Below the pieces are notes generated by a model that saw nothing but the letters and a program-made list of their open reading frames with translations, did not search any database and had not been told where the DNA came from. A stretch of 64,000 nucleotides of DNA. Origin: Sphingobacteriaceae bacterium (lineage in GTDB: Bacteria > Bacteroidota > Bacteroidia > Sphingobacteriales > Sphingobacteriaceae). The stretch spans positions 1 to 64,000 of the forward strand of contig JAHEGO010000007.1 of NCBI GenBank assembly GCA_024645045.1. Direction: 5' to 3'. The stretch's first letter is position 1, and every line of letters starts with the position of its first letter. Below are positions 1 to 8,388 of the stretch, piece after piece. Both the position numbers and the translations under genes were made by a program.

Positions 1-62
1 AGTTAAGCCCCACAGCGCCAATGGTACTGCAGTAAAATGTGGGAGAGTAGGTCGTCGCCAAA
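1..62 (+). rRNA. rrf: 5S ribosomal RNA, 3' end (partial)
   Basis: The first 60 or so bases match the conserved 3' half of bacterial 5S rRNA: the AAGCCC..CAGCGCC segment, the ATGGTACTGC loop, and the closing GGGAGAGTAGGTCG segment. The 5' part lies outside the window, so an rRNA operon read on the plus strand ends here. The exact 3' end is uncertain by a few bases. Confidence 0.93.
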
Positions 63-70
63 TTTTATTC

Positions 71-105
71 AAGCCCAGATCAGCAATGTTCTGGGCTTTT
101 TTTTT
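71..105 (+). terminator. Rho-independent terminator of the rRNA operon
   Basis: The arms AAGCCCAGA and TCTGGGCTT form a 9-bp GC-containing stem around a short loop and are followed by a T-run. It sits directly after the 5S rRNA, as expected for the end of an rrn transcript. Confidence 0.9.
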
Positions 106-184
106 GAATTAAATTGATAAACATCAACTAAAAAAGAACCATTCTAAGTTGAAAACTATTTCTGCTAATTCGTCCTTAAATCAA

Positions 185-192
185 TACCTTTG
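185..192 (+). promoter_or_regulatory. Candidate -7 promoter box of the desaturase gene
   Basis: TACCTTTG matches the Bacteroidota -7 consensus TAnnTTTG. No TTG was seen at the ideal 19-20 nt upstream. The predicted start of transcription would be near 197, about 30 nt before the start codon at 229. Confidence 0.5.
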
Positions 193-228
193 TCAATATT
201 AATTTATTATAATATTTAATTTAACTGA

Positions 229-1209
229 ATGAAGTTTTTTGCAGAGCAACGTGGAGAAGTGATGAAACATATTGAGCAGTTTGTGCTTGATAATATTTTT
301 ACCTACCTCAAACAAGTAGAAGAAAACTGGCAACCAAGCGATTTCTTACCAGATACACAACACAATAATTTTATAGCAGATTTAAAAGATTTACAATCTT
401 CTGCTAGGGAATTGCCATATGATCTTATAGCCGTTTTAATTGGTGATACCATAACAGAAGAAGCATTGCCAACTTATGAAACATGGTTAGCGCAAATATC
501 TGGTGTTTCAAAAGCTCATGATGGTGGCTGGAATAAATGGTTACGCTATTGGACTGCAGAAGAAAATAGACATGGAGATTTGTTAAACAAATACTTATAC
601 CTATCGGGTAGGGTTAATATGAAGCAGTTAGAAATTTCTACACAATATTTGTTAGCCGATGGTATGGATATTGGTACAGGAACAGATCCATATCGTAATT
701 TTATCTATACTTCTTTTCAAGAAACGGCAACGAATATTTCTCATAGGCGCGTTGCTTCTTTAGCTAAAGTAAATGGAGATCCTACACTCGCTAAAATGTG
801 TGCTGTTATTGCAGCAGACGAGGCAAGGCATGCAAAAGCTTATAAAACATTTGTCAGTAAAATACTAGAAGTTGATACCAGTGAAATGCTTGTTGCATTT
901 GAAGCAATGATGAAAAACAAAATTGTGATGCCAGCGCACTTCTTAAGAGAAGCAGGTGTGAAAATGGGAGAAACATTTGATCATTTTTCTGATGCAGCCC
1001 AAAGATTAGGAATTTATACTTCTGCTGATTACATTCAAATTTTAGTTGATTTAATTGAAGAGTGGAAAGTGGCAAGCTTAACAGATTTAAATGATGCAGG
1101 TGAGAAGGCAAGAGATTACCTAATGGCACTTCCAGATAGACTTACACGCATAGCACAACGCATTAAAACACCTGAATTATCATATAAGTTCAGTTGGATT
1201 ACCGCTTAA
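229..1209 (+). CDS. Acyl-ACP desaturase (ferritin-like diiron family)
   Basis: A soluble fatty-acid desaturase of the stearoyl-ACP type, which introduces a cis double bond into acyl-ACP using a diiron centre, O2 and ferredoxin-type electrons. The 326-aa protein shows both iron-binding motifs: EENRH at residues 111-115 and DEARH at 197-201. Further likely ligands are the Glu in TEEALP near 77 and the Glu in the QETATN stretch near 165. There is no signal peptide. I chose the ATG at 229 because the N-terminal stretch FAEQRGEVMKHIE resembles the conserved start of this family; an internal ATG at 262 is the alternative. It is monocistronic and ends 1 nt from the convergent nuclease gene. Substrate chain length cannot be read from the sequence. 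Confidence 0.88.
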   Translation: MKFFAEQRGEVMKHIEQFVLDNIFTYLKQVEENWQPSDFLPDTQHNNFIADLKDLQSSARELPYDLIAVLIGDTITEEALPTYETWLAQISGVSKAHDGGWNKWLRYWTAEENRHGDLLNKYLYLSGRVNMKQLEISTQYLLADGMDIGTGTDPYRNFIYTSFQETATNISHRRVASLAKVNGDPTLAKMCAVIAADEARHAKAYKTFVSKILEVDTSEMLVAFEAMMKNKIVMPAHFLREAGVKMGETFDHFSDAAQRLGIYTSADYIQILVDLIEEWKVASLTDLNDAGEKARDYLMALPDRLTRIAQRIKTPELSYKFSWITA

Positions 1210-1210
1210 T

Positions 1211-2032
1211 TTATTTACATAATTGATTCATTTCCGACAGAATATTCCTTATTCTGTTGGAATTTCGAATGTTTCTTTCCAAAAGTGCTGGTTCTTTTTG
1301 CAATTGTTTGACCAATACAATATTTTGGTTTAAGAAGGTTACTTTTTCTTCCTTACTTAACGATAGTAAACAGGTAATTGGGAATAGTTCATGCTCATAA
1401 ATCATGTTCTTTAGGCTGTTTTGCTTATCAGAATTCCAATCTATTATATTAATTCCGCTACAAGTAGCATATGCCCTTGCGTCATCTGAAAAGGAGGTGT
1501 TGGTAAAAATGAATCCTTTAAAATCCTTGTAAAAACCCTTATTTTTAATATCGTTGAACCTTGAATGTATGTATAATGGCACTTTTACATCACATTTTAA
1601 ATCAAGTCTATTATGGTACTTACATTCAACTAATATGGTTTCTTGTTTAGTTACAGCAATGACATCTATTTCATGTGAAACACATTTGCCATCAACAAAC
1701 TGACCAACTTTAACTTGATATCCTTTGGCTTTGAATAGTTCTCCAATAAAATGTTCAAAAGCAAAACCTGAAGGGCCTAATTCTAAAATTCCTTGTTTTA
1801 ATTTATACCTAGCGGCACTTAATTTCTCTTTCTTTTTTAATAATTTAAATGCTTGCTGAAAAATCTGGTATTTTGGGAGACCATTTTTTAGTGCTCGTTT
1901 TATTTCTTCCGTAATTTCATTGGCAAAAAAAAGACTTGCTCCGGCTTTCAATAAAGACGCACGAAGTCGATCTTCTGAGAATTTTACAGCTTGACCTTCT
2001 GTATTCGTAATATATACCTCTTCGTTTTTCAT
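1211..2032 (-). CDS. ATP-cone domain / Mrr-like PD-(D/E)XK endonuclease
   Basis: About 273 aa. Residues 5-90 resemble an ATP-cone, the nucleotide-sensing fold of ribonucleotide reductases and NrdR, with a KFSEDRLRASLLKAG-like stretch and a later AARYKLKQGI helix. Residues 92-230 resemble the Mrr/restriction-endonuclease fold: EID at 121-123, then ECK at 136-138, the expected D-x12-E-x-K catalytic arrangement. The ATG at 2032 is preferred; an in-frame ATG lies at 2050, and anything longer would run into the divergent gene at 2063. No methyltransferase or specificity subunit lies nearby, so it is not a classical restriction system. Biological role unknown; defence or DNA repair are possible. 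Confidence 0.75.
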   Translation of the reverse strand: MKNEEVYITNTEGQAVKFSEDRLRASLLKAGASLFFANEITEEIKRALKNGLPKYQIFQQAFKLLKKKEKLSAARYKLKQGILELGPSGFAFEHFIGELFKAKGYQVKVGQFVDGKCVSHEIDVIAVTKQETILVECKYHNRLDLKCDVKVPLYIHSRFNDIKNKGFYKDFKGFIFTNTSFSDDARAYATCSGINIIDWNSDKQNSLKNMIYEHELFPITCLLSLSKEEKVTFLNQNIVLVKQLQKEPALLERNIRNSNRIRNILSEMNQLCK

Positions 2033-2062
2033 GTTAGCTAATATAATCATTATATTGTCTCT

Positions 2063-3493
2063 ATGAATGTTAATCAAAAGAACAATGTAATTAGTCTTCA
2101 GTTTTTTGGTGCTGCAAAAACGGTAACAGGAAGTAAACACCTGCTGCAAACACCAGCTGGACTAAACATATTATTAGACTGTGGTTTAATACAAGATGAT
2201 ACCGATGATGCGGATCATCAAAACAGGTTTTTCGATTTCAAACCTGCTTCAATAGATTATTTATTTTTATCTCATGCTCATATTGATCATTCAGGTAATA
2301 TTCCAAATTTAGTTAAGCAAGGCTTCAAGGGTCCTATTTTTATGACTGCTGGCACTGCAGACATTTTAAGGATTATGTTGTCCGATTCTGCTAAAATTCA
2401 AGAATCAGAAGCAAACTCAAAAAATAAAAAACAGCACTCCAAAAATCAACAAATTCAACAACCTTTATACGATCTAGAAGATGTTGAAAGTACCTTTTCT
2501 CAGATACATATATTGCCAATGGGCAAACGCACTAATATTGCAAAAGACGTTGATTGTATATTTACAGATGCTGGACATATTTTAGGCAGTGCATGCATTA
2601 CTTTGTTTATTCAAGAAAGTGGCAAAGAAAAAACTGTTTTTTATTCTGGTGATGTTGGGCGATATAACGATCGAATTTTAAAGGCGCCCGCTGAATTTCC
2701 TCAAGCAGATTTCATCTTATTAGAATCTACCTATGGAGATCGATTGCATGACCAGACCATCGATGCAGAAGCAAAATTATTGGAGATTATTCAACAAACA
2801 TGTATTGTAAACAAAGGGAATTTGATAATTCCTGCTTTCAGTTTAGGGCGCACGCAAGAAATTGTTTATGCACTAGATTGTATGAAAACAGCTGGTAAAT
2901 TACCGGACCTTAAAATATTTGTGGATAGTCCTTTAGCGACCAATGCAACAAAAATAATGCGCATGCATCCTGAATATTTTAACGAAGATATTAGGGAATA
3001 TATGCACACCGACGAAGACCCATTTGGTTTTGCGAATTTGAGGTATGTACAAACGGTGCAAGAATCTAAAAGCATCAATGATTTAACGGAGCCTTGTATA
3101 ATTATAGCTGCATCAGGAATGATGGAAGCGGGGAGAATTAAACATCATTTAGTTAATAATATTGCAAATGCAGCAAACACTATTTTAATTGTTGGCTATT
3201 GTGCGGAAAACACTTTAGGTGCAAAGCTTTTAAGCGGAGCAAAAGAGGTGGAGCTATACCATAAAAAATTTCAAGTGAATGCAACAGTTGCACAAATTAG
3301 TTCTTATAGTGCACATGCCGACTACCAAGAATTATTAAAGTTCATGTCTTGTCAAGACCCTGCAAAAGTTAATGAAATTTATTTAGTGCATGGAGATGTA
3401 GCAGCGCAAGAAAATTTAAGAAGTGAATTATTGAAAGCGGGATTCGAAAACGTAATGATACCAGACCGATTGGAAAAAGTATACTTAAAATAA
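2063..3493 (+). CDS. MBL-fold beta-CASP metallohydrolase (RNase-like)
   Basis: A metallo-beta-lactamase/beta-CASP nuclease-type protein of 476 aa, related to bacterial and archaeal CPSF-like RNases. The zinc motif HAHIDHSG is at residues 71-78. Later metal ligands are seen in DAGHILGSA, YSGDVG and SAHADY (His about 418), and beta-CASP signatures in PAFSLGRTQE and ASGMMEAGR. No signal peptide, so cytoplasmic. It is transcribed away from the ATP-cone nuclease with only about 30 nt between the start codons, so the two promoters must be close or overlapping. RNA rather than DNA as the substrate follows from family knowledge and is not shown by the sequence. Confidence 0.85.
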   Translation: MNVNQKNNVISLQFFGAAKTVTGSKHLLQTPAGLNILLDCGLIQDDTDDADHQNRFFDFKPASIDYLFLSHAHIDHSGNIPNLVKQGFKGPIFMTAGTADILRIMLSDSAKIQESEANSKNKKQHSKNQQIQQPLYDLEDVESTFSQIHILPMGKRTNIAKDVDCIFTDAGHILGSACITLFIQESGKEKTVFYSGDVGRYNDRILKAPAEFPQADFILLESTYGDRLHDQTIDAEAKLLEIIQQTCIVNKGNLIIPAFSLGRTQEIVYALDCMKTAGKLPDLKIFVDSPLATNATKIMRMHPEYFNEDIREYMHTDEDPFGFANLRYVQTVQESKSINDLTEPCIIIAASGMMEAGRIKHHLVNNIANAANTILIVGYCAENTLGAKLLSGAKEVELYHKKFQVNATVAQISSYSAHADYQELLKFMSCQDPAKVNEIYLVHGDVAAQENLRSELLKAGFENVMIPDRLEKVYLK

Positions 3494-3494
3494 A

Positions 3495-3519
3495 AAAAGC
3501 TCCATTTTGTGGAGCTTTT
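3495..3519. terminator. Bidirectional terminator
   Basis: AAAAGCTCCA and TGGAGCTTTT form a 10-bp stem with a 5-nt loop, flanked by A- and T-runs on the two sides. It lies between the convergent MBL and IcmF genes and can serve both. Confidence 0.85.
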
Positions 3520-3523
3520 TTAT

Positions 3524-6500
3524 TTACATATTTCTTCTGTATTGCCCGCCTACGGCATAAAGTGCATTTGAAATTTGTCCAATTGAACAATATTTACTGG
3601 CTTCCATTAAAGATTCAAAAATATTACCATTTGCAATTGCTTGATCTTGCAAGTCTTTTAATAATGCAGCGGTTCTACTAGCGTTTCTTTTTTGAAATTG
3701 CTGTAATGCTGCAATTTGAAATTGCTTTTCTTCTTCAGTTGCTCTAATTACTTCTGATGGCACAATGGTAGGTGATCCATTTTTATTTAAAAAGGTATTT
3801 ACCCCTACAATTGGAAAATCGCCGTTGTGCTTTAGTGTTTCGTAATACAAAGATTCTTCCTGAATTTTTCCTCTTTGATACATGGTTTCCATGGCACCTA
3901 AAACGCCACCTCTGTCAGAAATTCTTTTGAATTCTTCAAGTACTGCTGCTTCTACTAAATCTGTTAATTCTTCAATAATAAATGAACCTTGTAAAGGGTT
4001 TTCGTTTTTAGCTAAACCTAATTCTCTATTGATGATTAATTGAATGGCCATCGCTCTTCTAACAGATTCTTCTGTAGGCGTTGTAATGGCTTCGTCGTAT
4101 GCATTGGTGTGAAGCGAATTGCAATTATCATAAATTGCATATAACGCTTGTAGCGTTGTTCTGATGTCGTTGAAGTCAATTTCTTGCGCATGCAATGACC
4201 TACCTGAAGTTTGAATGTGGTACTTAAGTTTTTGAGAACGATCGTTTCCTTTGTATTTATATTTAATAGCTTTGGCCCAAATTCTTCTTGCAACCCTACC
4301 AATTACAGCATATTCAGGGTCTATGCCATTTGAAAAGAAGAAAGAAAGGTTGGGTGCAAAATCGTCAATTTTCATCCCCCTACTTAAATAATATTCTACA
4401 AAAGTAAAGCCATTACTTAAAGTGAATGCAAGCTGAGATATAGGGTTTGCACCGGCTTCCGCAATATGATATCCTGAAATAGAAACAGAATAAAAGTTAC
4501 GAACTTGTTGATCGATGAAAAACTTTTGAATGTCTCCCATCATTCTTAAGGCAAATTCTGTAGAAAATATACAAGTGTTTTGCGCTTGGTCTTCTTTTAA
4601 AATATCTGCTTGAACTGTTCCTCTAACGGTAGCAATTGCTTTCGCTTTTATTTTTTGATAGACGTCTTGTGGTAAAACTTGATCTCCTGTAACACCTAAT
4701 AGCATTAAGCCTAAGCCGTTGTTGCCATTTGGTAATTCGCCTTGGTATTGAGGTTTTGAAATGCCTAAGTCTTTGTATATTTTATTTATTTTTTGTTCAA
4801 CTTCTTCCGTTAAACCATTTTCTTTAATATAGATTTCGCATTGTTGATCTATGGCTGCATTCATGAAAAAGCCTAGCATCATTGGTGCAGGGCCATTGAT
4901 TGTCATCGATACAGAGGTGCTCGGTGAACATAAATCAAATCCAGAGTATAATTTTTTAGCGTCGTCAAGTGTTGCTATGCTCACACCTGAATTACCAATT
5001 TTTCCGTAAATGTCAGGTCTGATGTGTGGGTCTTCGCCGTATAGTGTTACAGAGTCAAATGCGGTAGAAAGTCTATGTGCTGGCTGTCCTAGCGATACAT
5101 AGTGAAATCTTTTATTGGTTCTTTCTGGGCCGCCTTCACCTGCAAACATTCTAGTTGGATCTTCTCCATCACGTTTTAATGGGAATACACCAGCAGCATA
5201 TGGAAATTCTCCGGGAACATTTTCAGTTAGTAACCAATTTAAAATATCTCCCCAAGCTTCATATCTAGGCAATGCAATTTTTGGAATTTGCAACTTGGAT
5301 AAGCTTTCGTAATAAAGCGGTTGTTTAATGTCTTTATCTCTTACTTGATAAATGAAAAATGCTGCTTTGTATTTTTGTAATGTTTCAGGCCATTCATTCA
5401 ATAAACGTTTACAATCAAAATTTAATTGCTCGCTTAATTGTTCAAATCTTTTTTCAAGAGGAGCCGTATCGATCTCATTGTTTTTTGTTTCAGTTAATAG
5501 CGTAATGGTACCTCTTAACTGATACATATTTTGTGCAATTTGTACTTGCTCTTTTACCCACAAATGATAAGCAGCATTGGCTTCTGCAATTTCTGCTAAA
5601 TACCTTGTCCTATCTGGTGGAATAATATATTTTTTTTCTGATTGTGCATTTGATAATGCAAGTTTAGAATCAAATGTGATACCAGTTTTAGCAGCAATTT
5701 GACGAATCAATGCGCTGTAAAGTGCATTCATACCTGGGTCGTTGAATTGCGAAGCCATGGTGCCAAATACAGGCACTGCATCATCACTTAAATCAAATTG
5801 TTGATGATTCCTTTTGTATTGTTTTTTAACATCTCTTAGGGCATCTAATGCGCCTCGCTTATCAAATTTATTTATAGCTACTACATCAGCAAAATCAAGC
5901 ATGTCAATTTTTTCCAATTGCGTAGCAGCACCAAATTCTGGTGTCATTACATATAATGAAACATCGCAATGTTCAGTAATTTCTGTATCCGATTGACCAA
6001 TGCCAGATGTTTCTACGATAATTAAATCGTAGGCTGCAGCTTTGCAAATGTCTATTGCTTCTTGGACGTATTTAGAAAGTGCAAGGTTGGCTTGTCTAGT
6101 AGCCAAAGAACGCATGTAAACCCTAGGGTTATTAATTGCGTTCATGCGTATACGGTCTCCTAATAATGCGCCGCCTGTTTTTCTTTTCGAAGGGTCAACG
6201 GAAATTATGGCAATTGATTTCTCTTCAAAATCAATTAAATATCTTCTAACTAATTCATCTACTAAAGAAGATTTTCCTGCACCTCCGGTGCCAGTAATTC
6301 CTAGTACTGGAATTTTCTTGCCGTTGATTAATTGATGTATTTCACTTAAAAACTTACTTGCATTTTCTGGGAAGTTTTCCGCAACAGTAATGGCATGGGC
6401 TATTTTAGCGGCTTCTTTATTTTTGATTACATCAATACTGCCATCAATTTGATTTCGAGTAAGGAAATCACATTGCTGCATCATATCGTTGATCATGCCT

Positions 6501-6898
6501 TGTAAGCCCATTTTTCTACCATCGTCTGGAGAGTAAATTCGAGCAATACCATAAGCTTGTAATTCTTTAATTTCATTGGGTAAAATCACCCCACCGCCAC
6601 CGGCAAATATTTTAATATGGCCTGCCCCTTTTTCTTTTAAAAGATCGAACATGTACCTAAAGTATTCGTTGTGCCCACCTTGGTATGAAGTCATTGCAAT
6701 ACCTTGAACATCTTCTTGAATAGCGCAATTAACCACTTCTTCGACAGAGCGGTTATGTCCCAAATGAATTACTTCCGCACCCGAAGATTGTAAGATTCGG
6801 CGCATTATATTAATAGTTGCATCGTGACCATCAAATAGCGAGGCCGCGGTAACAAATCGAATATTGTTCTTAGGTTTATAAACTTCAATTGTTTCCAT
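3524..6898 (-). CDS. icmF: Fused isobutyryl-CoA mutase (IcmF)
   Basis: An adenosylcobalamin-dependent acyl-CoA mutase fused to its G-protein chaperone, 1124 aa, interconverting isobutyryl-CoA and butyryl-CoA (some homologs also use pivalyl- or isovaleryl-CoA). Domains in order: B12-binding with DGHDA at 23-27 (His25 the lower cobalt ligand) and the GGGG loop near 100; a MeaB/ArgK-type GTPase with P-loop [12 protein letters not shown] at 200-211 and NKFD at 343-346; then the mutase barrel from about 560. Aligned by eye to methylmalonyl-CoA mutase, the substrate Tyr is Phe585 (RMFAGEG) and the substrate Arg is Gln773 (AQNTC), both pointing to isobutyryl-CoA rather than methylmalonyl-CoA. Likely role in branched-chain amino acid or fatty acid carbon flow. 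It is alone in its transcript and ends at a shared terminator. Confidence 0.93.
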   Translation of the reverse strand: METIEVYKPKNNIRFVTAASLFDGHDATINIMRRILQSSGAEVIHLGHNRSVEEVVNCAIQEDVQGIAMTSYQGGHNEYFRYMFDLLKEKGAGHIKIFAGGGGVILPNEIKELQAYGIARIYSPDDGRKMGLQGMINDMMQQCDFLTRNQIDGSIDVIKNKEAAKIAHAITVAENFPENASKFLSEIHQLINGKKIPVLGITGTGGAGKSSLVDELVRRYLIDFEEKSIAIISVDPSKRKTGGALLGDRIRMNAINNPRVYMRSLATRQANLALSKYVQEAIDICKAAAYDLIIVETSGIGQSDTEITEHCDVSLYVMTPEFGAATQLEKIDMLDFADVVAINKFDKRGALDALRDVKKQYKRNHQQFDLSDDAVPVFGTMASQFNDPGMNALYSALIRQIAAKTGITFDSKLALSNAQSEKKYIIPPDRTRYLAEIAEANAAYHLWVKEQVQIAQNMYQLRGTITLLTETKNNEIDTAPLEKRFEQLSEQLNFDCKRLLNEWPETLQKYKAAFFIYQVRDKDIKQPLYYESLSKLQIPKIALPRYEAWGDILNWLLTENVPGEFPYAAGVFPLKRDGEDPTRMFAGEGGPERTNKRFHYVSLGQPAHRLSTAFDSVTLYGEDPHIRPDIYGKIGNSGVSIATLDDAKKLYSGFDLCSPSTSVSMTINGPAPMMLGFFMNAAIDQQCEIYIKENGLTEEVEQKINKIYKDLGISKPQYQGELPNGNNGLGLMLLGVTGDQVLPQDVYQKIKAKAIATVRGTVQADILKEDQAQNTCIFSTEFALRMMGDIQKFFIDQQVRNFYSVSISGYHIAEAGANPISQLAFTLSNGFTFVEYYLSRGMKIDDFAPNLSFFFSNGIDPEYAVIGRVARRIWAKAIKYKYKGNDRSQKLKYHIQTSGRSLHAQEIDFNDIRTTLQALYAIYDNCNSLHTNAYDEAITTPTEESVRRAMAIQLIINRELGLAKNENPLQGSFIIEELTDLVEAAVLEEFKRISDRGGVLGAMETMYQRGKIQEESLYYETLKHNGDFPIVGVNTFLNKNGSPTIVPSEVIRATEEEKQFQIAALQQFQKRNASRTAALLKDLQDQAIANGNIFESLMEASKYCSIGQISNALYAVGGQYRRNM

Positions 6899-6988
6899 AG
6901 GAAGATAATCAGTATAGCCTGCAAATTAAGAAAAAATCTGCCTATTTGTGGGTTTCAAGGCTATTTATTACTTAAAAGCTGCCTATTT

Positions 6989-7009
6989 TTGTAAATTGAC
7001 TTTTTACAA
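6989..7009. promoter_or_regulatory. Inverted repeat, possible operator
   Basis: TTGTAAA and TTTACAA are perfect 7-bp arms with a 7-nt spacer, in the gap between the divergent icmF and sigma-factor genes. A second short palindrome with the same TTGTA half-site lies at 7052-7067. The location suggests a regulator site; which gene it controls is unknown. Confidence 0.35.
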
Positions 7010-7051
7010 GAAAAATTAAATCAATTGATTATCAGAATGTTAATTTTAATA

Positions 7052-7067
7052 TTGTATTTTTTTACAA
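7052..7067. promoter_or_regulatory. Short palindrome TTGTA-N6-TACAA
   Basis: Perfect 5-bp arms around a T6 spacer, 42 nt before the sigma-factor start codon. In AT-rich intergenic DNA such a short repeat can arise by chance, so the call is weak. Its half-site is shared with the repeat at 6989-7009. Confidence 0.25.
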
Positions 7068-7108
7068 AGCCATGCAACCTGAACCCTCTTTTAGACATCT
7101 TATAAATA

Positions 7109-7681
7109 ATGGCGCCAAAATTTGAAGATAAATTAACCGAAGAGCAGTTAATTGAAGGATGTGTGAAGAAAGATAGGCGTTCGCAGGAATTGCTCTATGC
7201 CAGGTTTGCGAAAAAGATGTATGGGCTTTGTTTGCGCTATACCAAAGAAGATTTTGAAGCGCAAGAAGTATTGCAATTGGGTTTCATAAAGTTATTTGAA
7301 AAAATTAAGTTCTTTAAAAACGATGGTTCTTTTGAAGGTTATGTTCGAAAAATAATGATTAACACAGCCATCGAATATTTTCGAAAAAACGAAAAAAGTT
7401 TAATGGCTGTTGATTTGTCTGACATTAAAGATGAAAATACTGCTGTAAGTTTTACTACATCGTTTGAACAAAAAGAACTATTGAAATTAATACAAGGATT
7501 AGCTCCTGGATTTAGAATGGTCTTCAACTTATTTGCCATTGAAGGTTATACGCATCAAGAAATTGCCAAACAATTAGGCATTTCAGAAGGCACCTCTAAA
7601 TCGCAATTAGCAAGGGCAAGAGTAATATTACAAGAACGATTGAAACAACTAGAAACATTGAGTCATGAGCCAGTTAGATAA
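7109..7681 (+). CDS. RNA polymerase sigma-70 factor, ECF subfamily
   Basis: A 190-aa alternative sigma factor. Region 2 covers about residues 20-95, with the RYTKEDFEAQEVLQLGFIK stretch typical of ECF proteins. Region 4 covers about 125-185, with the helix-turn-helix GYTHQEIAKQLGISEGTSKS that reads the -35-type element. Its stop lies 17 nt inside the next gene, so the two are translationally coupled. The pairing with a downstream membrane protein is the usual ECF/anti-sigma layout. The inducing signal is unknown; the third gene of the operon, an envelope beta-barrel, suggests an envelope-linked signal. Confidence 0.9.
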   Translation: MAPKFEDKLTEEQLIEGCVKKDRRSQELLYARFAKKMYGLCLRYTKEDFEAQEVLQLGFIKLFEKIKFFKNDGSFEGYVRKIMINTAIEYFRKNEKSLMAVDLSDIKDENTAVSFTTSFEQKELLKLIQGLAPGFRMVFNLFAIEGYTHQEIAKQLGISEGTSKSQLARARVILQERLKQLETLSHEPVR

Positions 7682-8387
7682 AAATAAAATTGATGATTTG
7701 TTTAAAGATAGTTTAGGTGATTATGAACCTATGCTTGAAGCAGACATATGGTCTCGTATAGATCAAAGCATCAATCAAAAAAGAAAAACGAATTATTTAA
7801 AATACGCTGCAATTATTTTATTGCTAATAGGCTTCGTAATTGTCAATCAAAATTTAACCAAGAAACAATTAAATGCAACACAGTCAATTGCTTCAAATAA
7901 ATTAACAAATACCCCCATCAATTTAGTTACCAAAGAAAATCATAAACCAATTGCTACAGACCGTCGTATTGCTGGAGTGGTAGAGGTAAAATCTAGGGCA
8001 AACAAATCAATTAAGGCAGCTAAAAAATCAATTATAGATATTCAACCAAAATCTCCTATTAGGACAAATTCGGAAATCCAAGCACTTGAGCTTTTGAAAC
8101 AATTTGAGGCAGAGCAAGCCGATAAAAAGCAGAAGCCAGTTGAAGAAGAGTTTGTAAAGCCTGCGAATATTGCAAAGCCACAAATTCAGCCTGTTAGCGT
8201 AGCGCAAATCAAAACTAATAAAAAAGAGATCAATTCATTATTTGGTGTGCTCGAATTCCTTGCACAAAAAGTAACGGGAAAGGAAAGATTAGATTTAATT
8301 GCTATCAATGAAAGCCCTAATGGTGCTAGAAAATTCAGTCTAAATTTAGGAATTGTAAAAGTAGATCAAATAAAAAACAATAGATAA
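7665..8387 (+). CDS. Single-pass membrane protein, putative anti-sigma factor
   Basis: 240 aa, not assigned to a named family. Residues 1-40 are a charged cytoplasmic segment (DDLFKDSLGDYEPMLEADIW...) of the type that follows ECF sigma genes in Bacteroidota. One hydrophobic segment lies at about 44-62. The rest, about 180 residues rich in Lys, Gln and Ala, would be periplasmic. It overlaps the sigma gene by 17 nt and is followed 1 nt later by the beta-barrel gene. No zinc-binding anti-sigma motif was seen, so the anti-sigma role is inferred from position and topology only. Confidence 0.6.
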   Translation: MSQLDKNKIDDLFKDSLGDYEPMLEADIWSRIDQSINQKRKTNYLKYAAIILLLIGFVIVNQNLTKKQLNATQSIASNKLTNTPINLVTKENHKPIATDRRIAGVVEVKSRANKSIKAAKKSIIDIQPKSPIRTNSEIQALELLKQFEAEQADKKQKPVEEEFVKPANIAKPQIQPVSVAQIKTNKKEINSLFGVLEFLAQKVTGKERLDLIAINESPNGARKFSLNLGIVKVDQIKNNR

Positions 8388-8388
8388 T

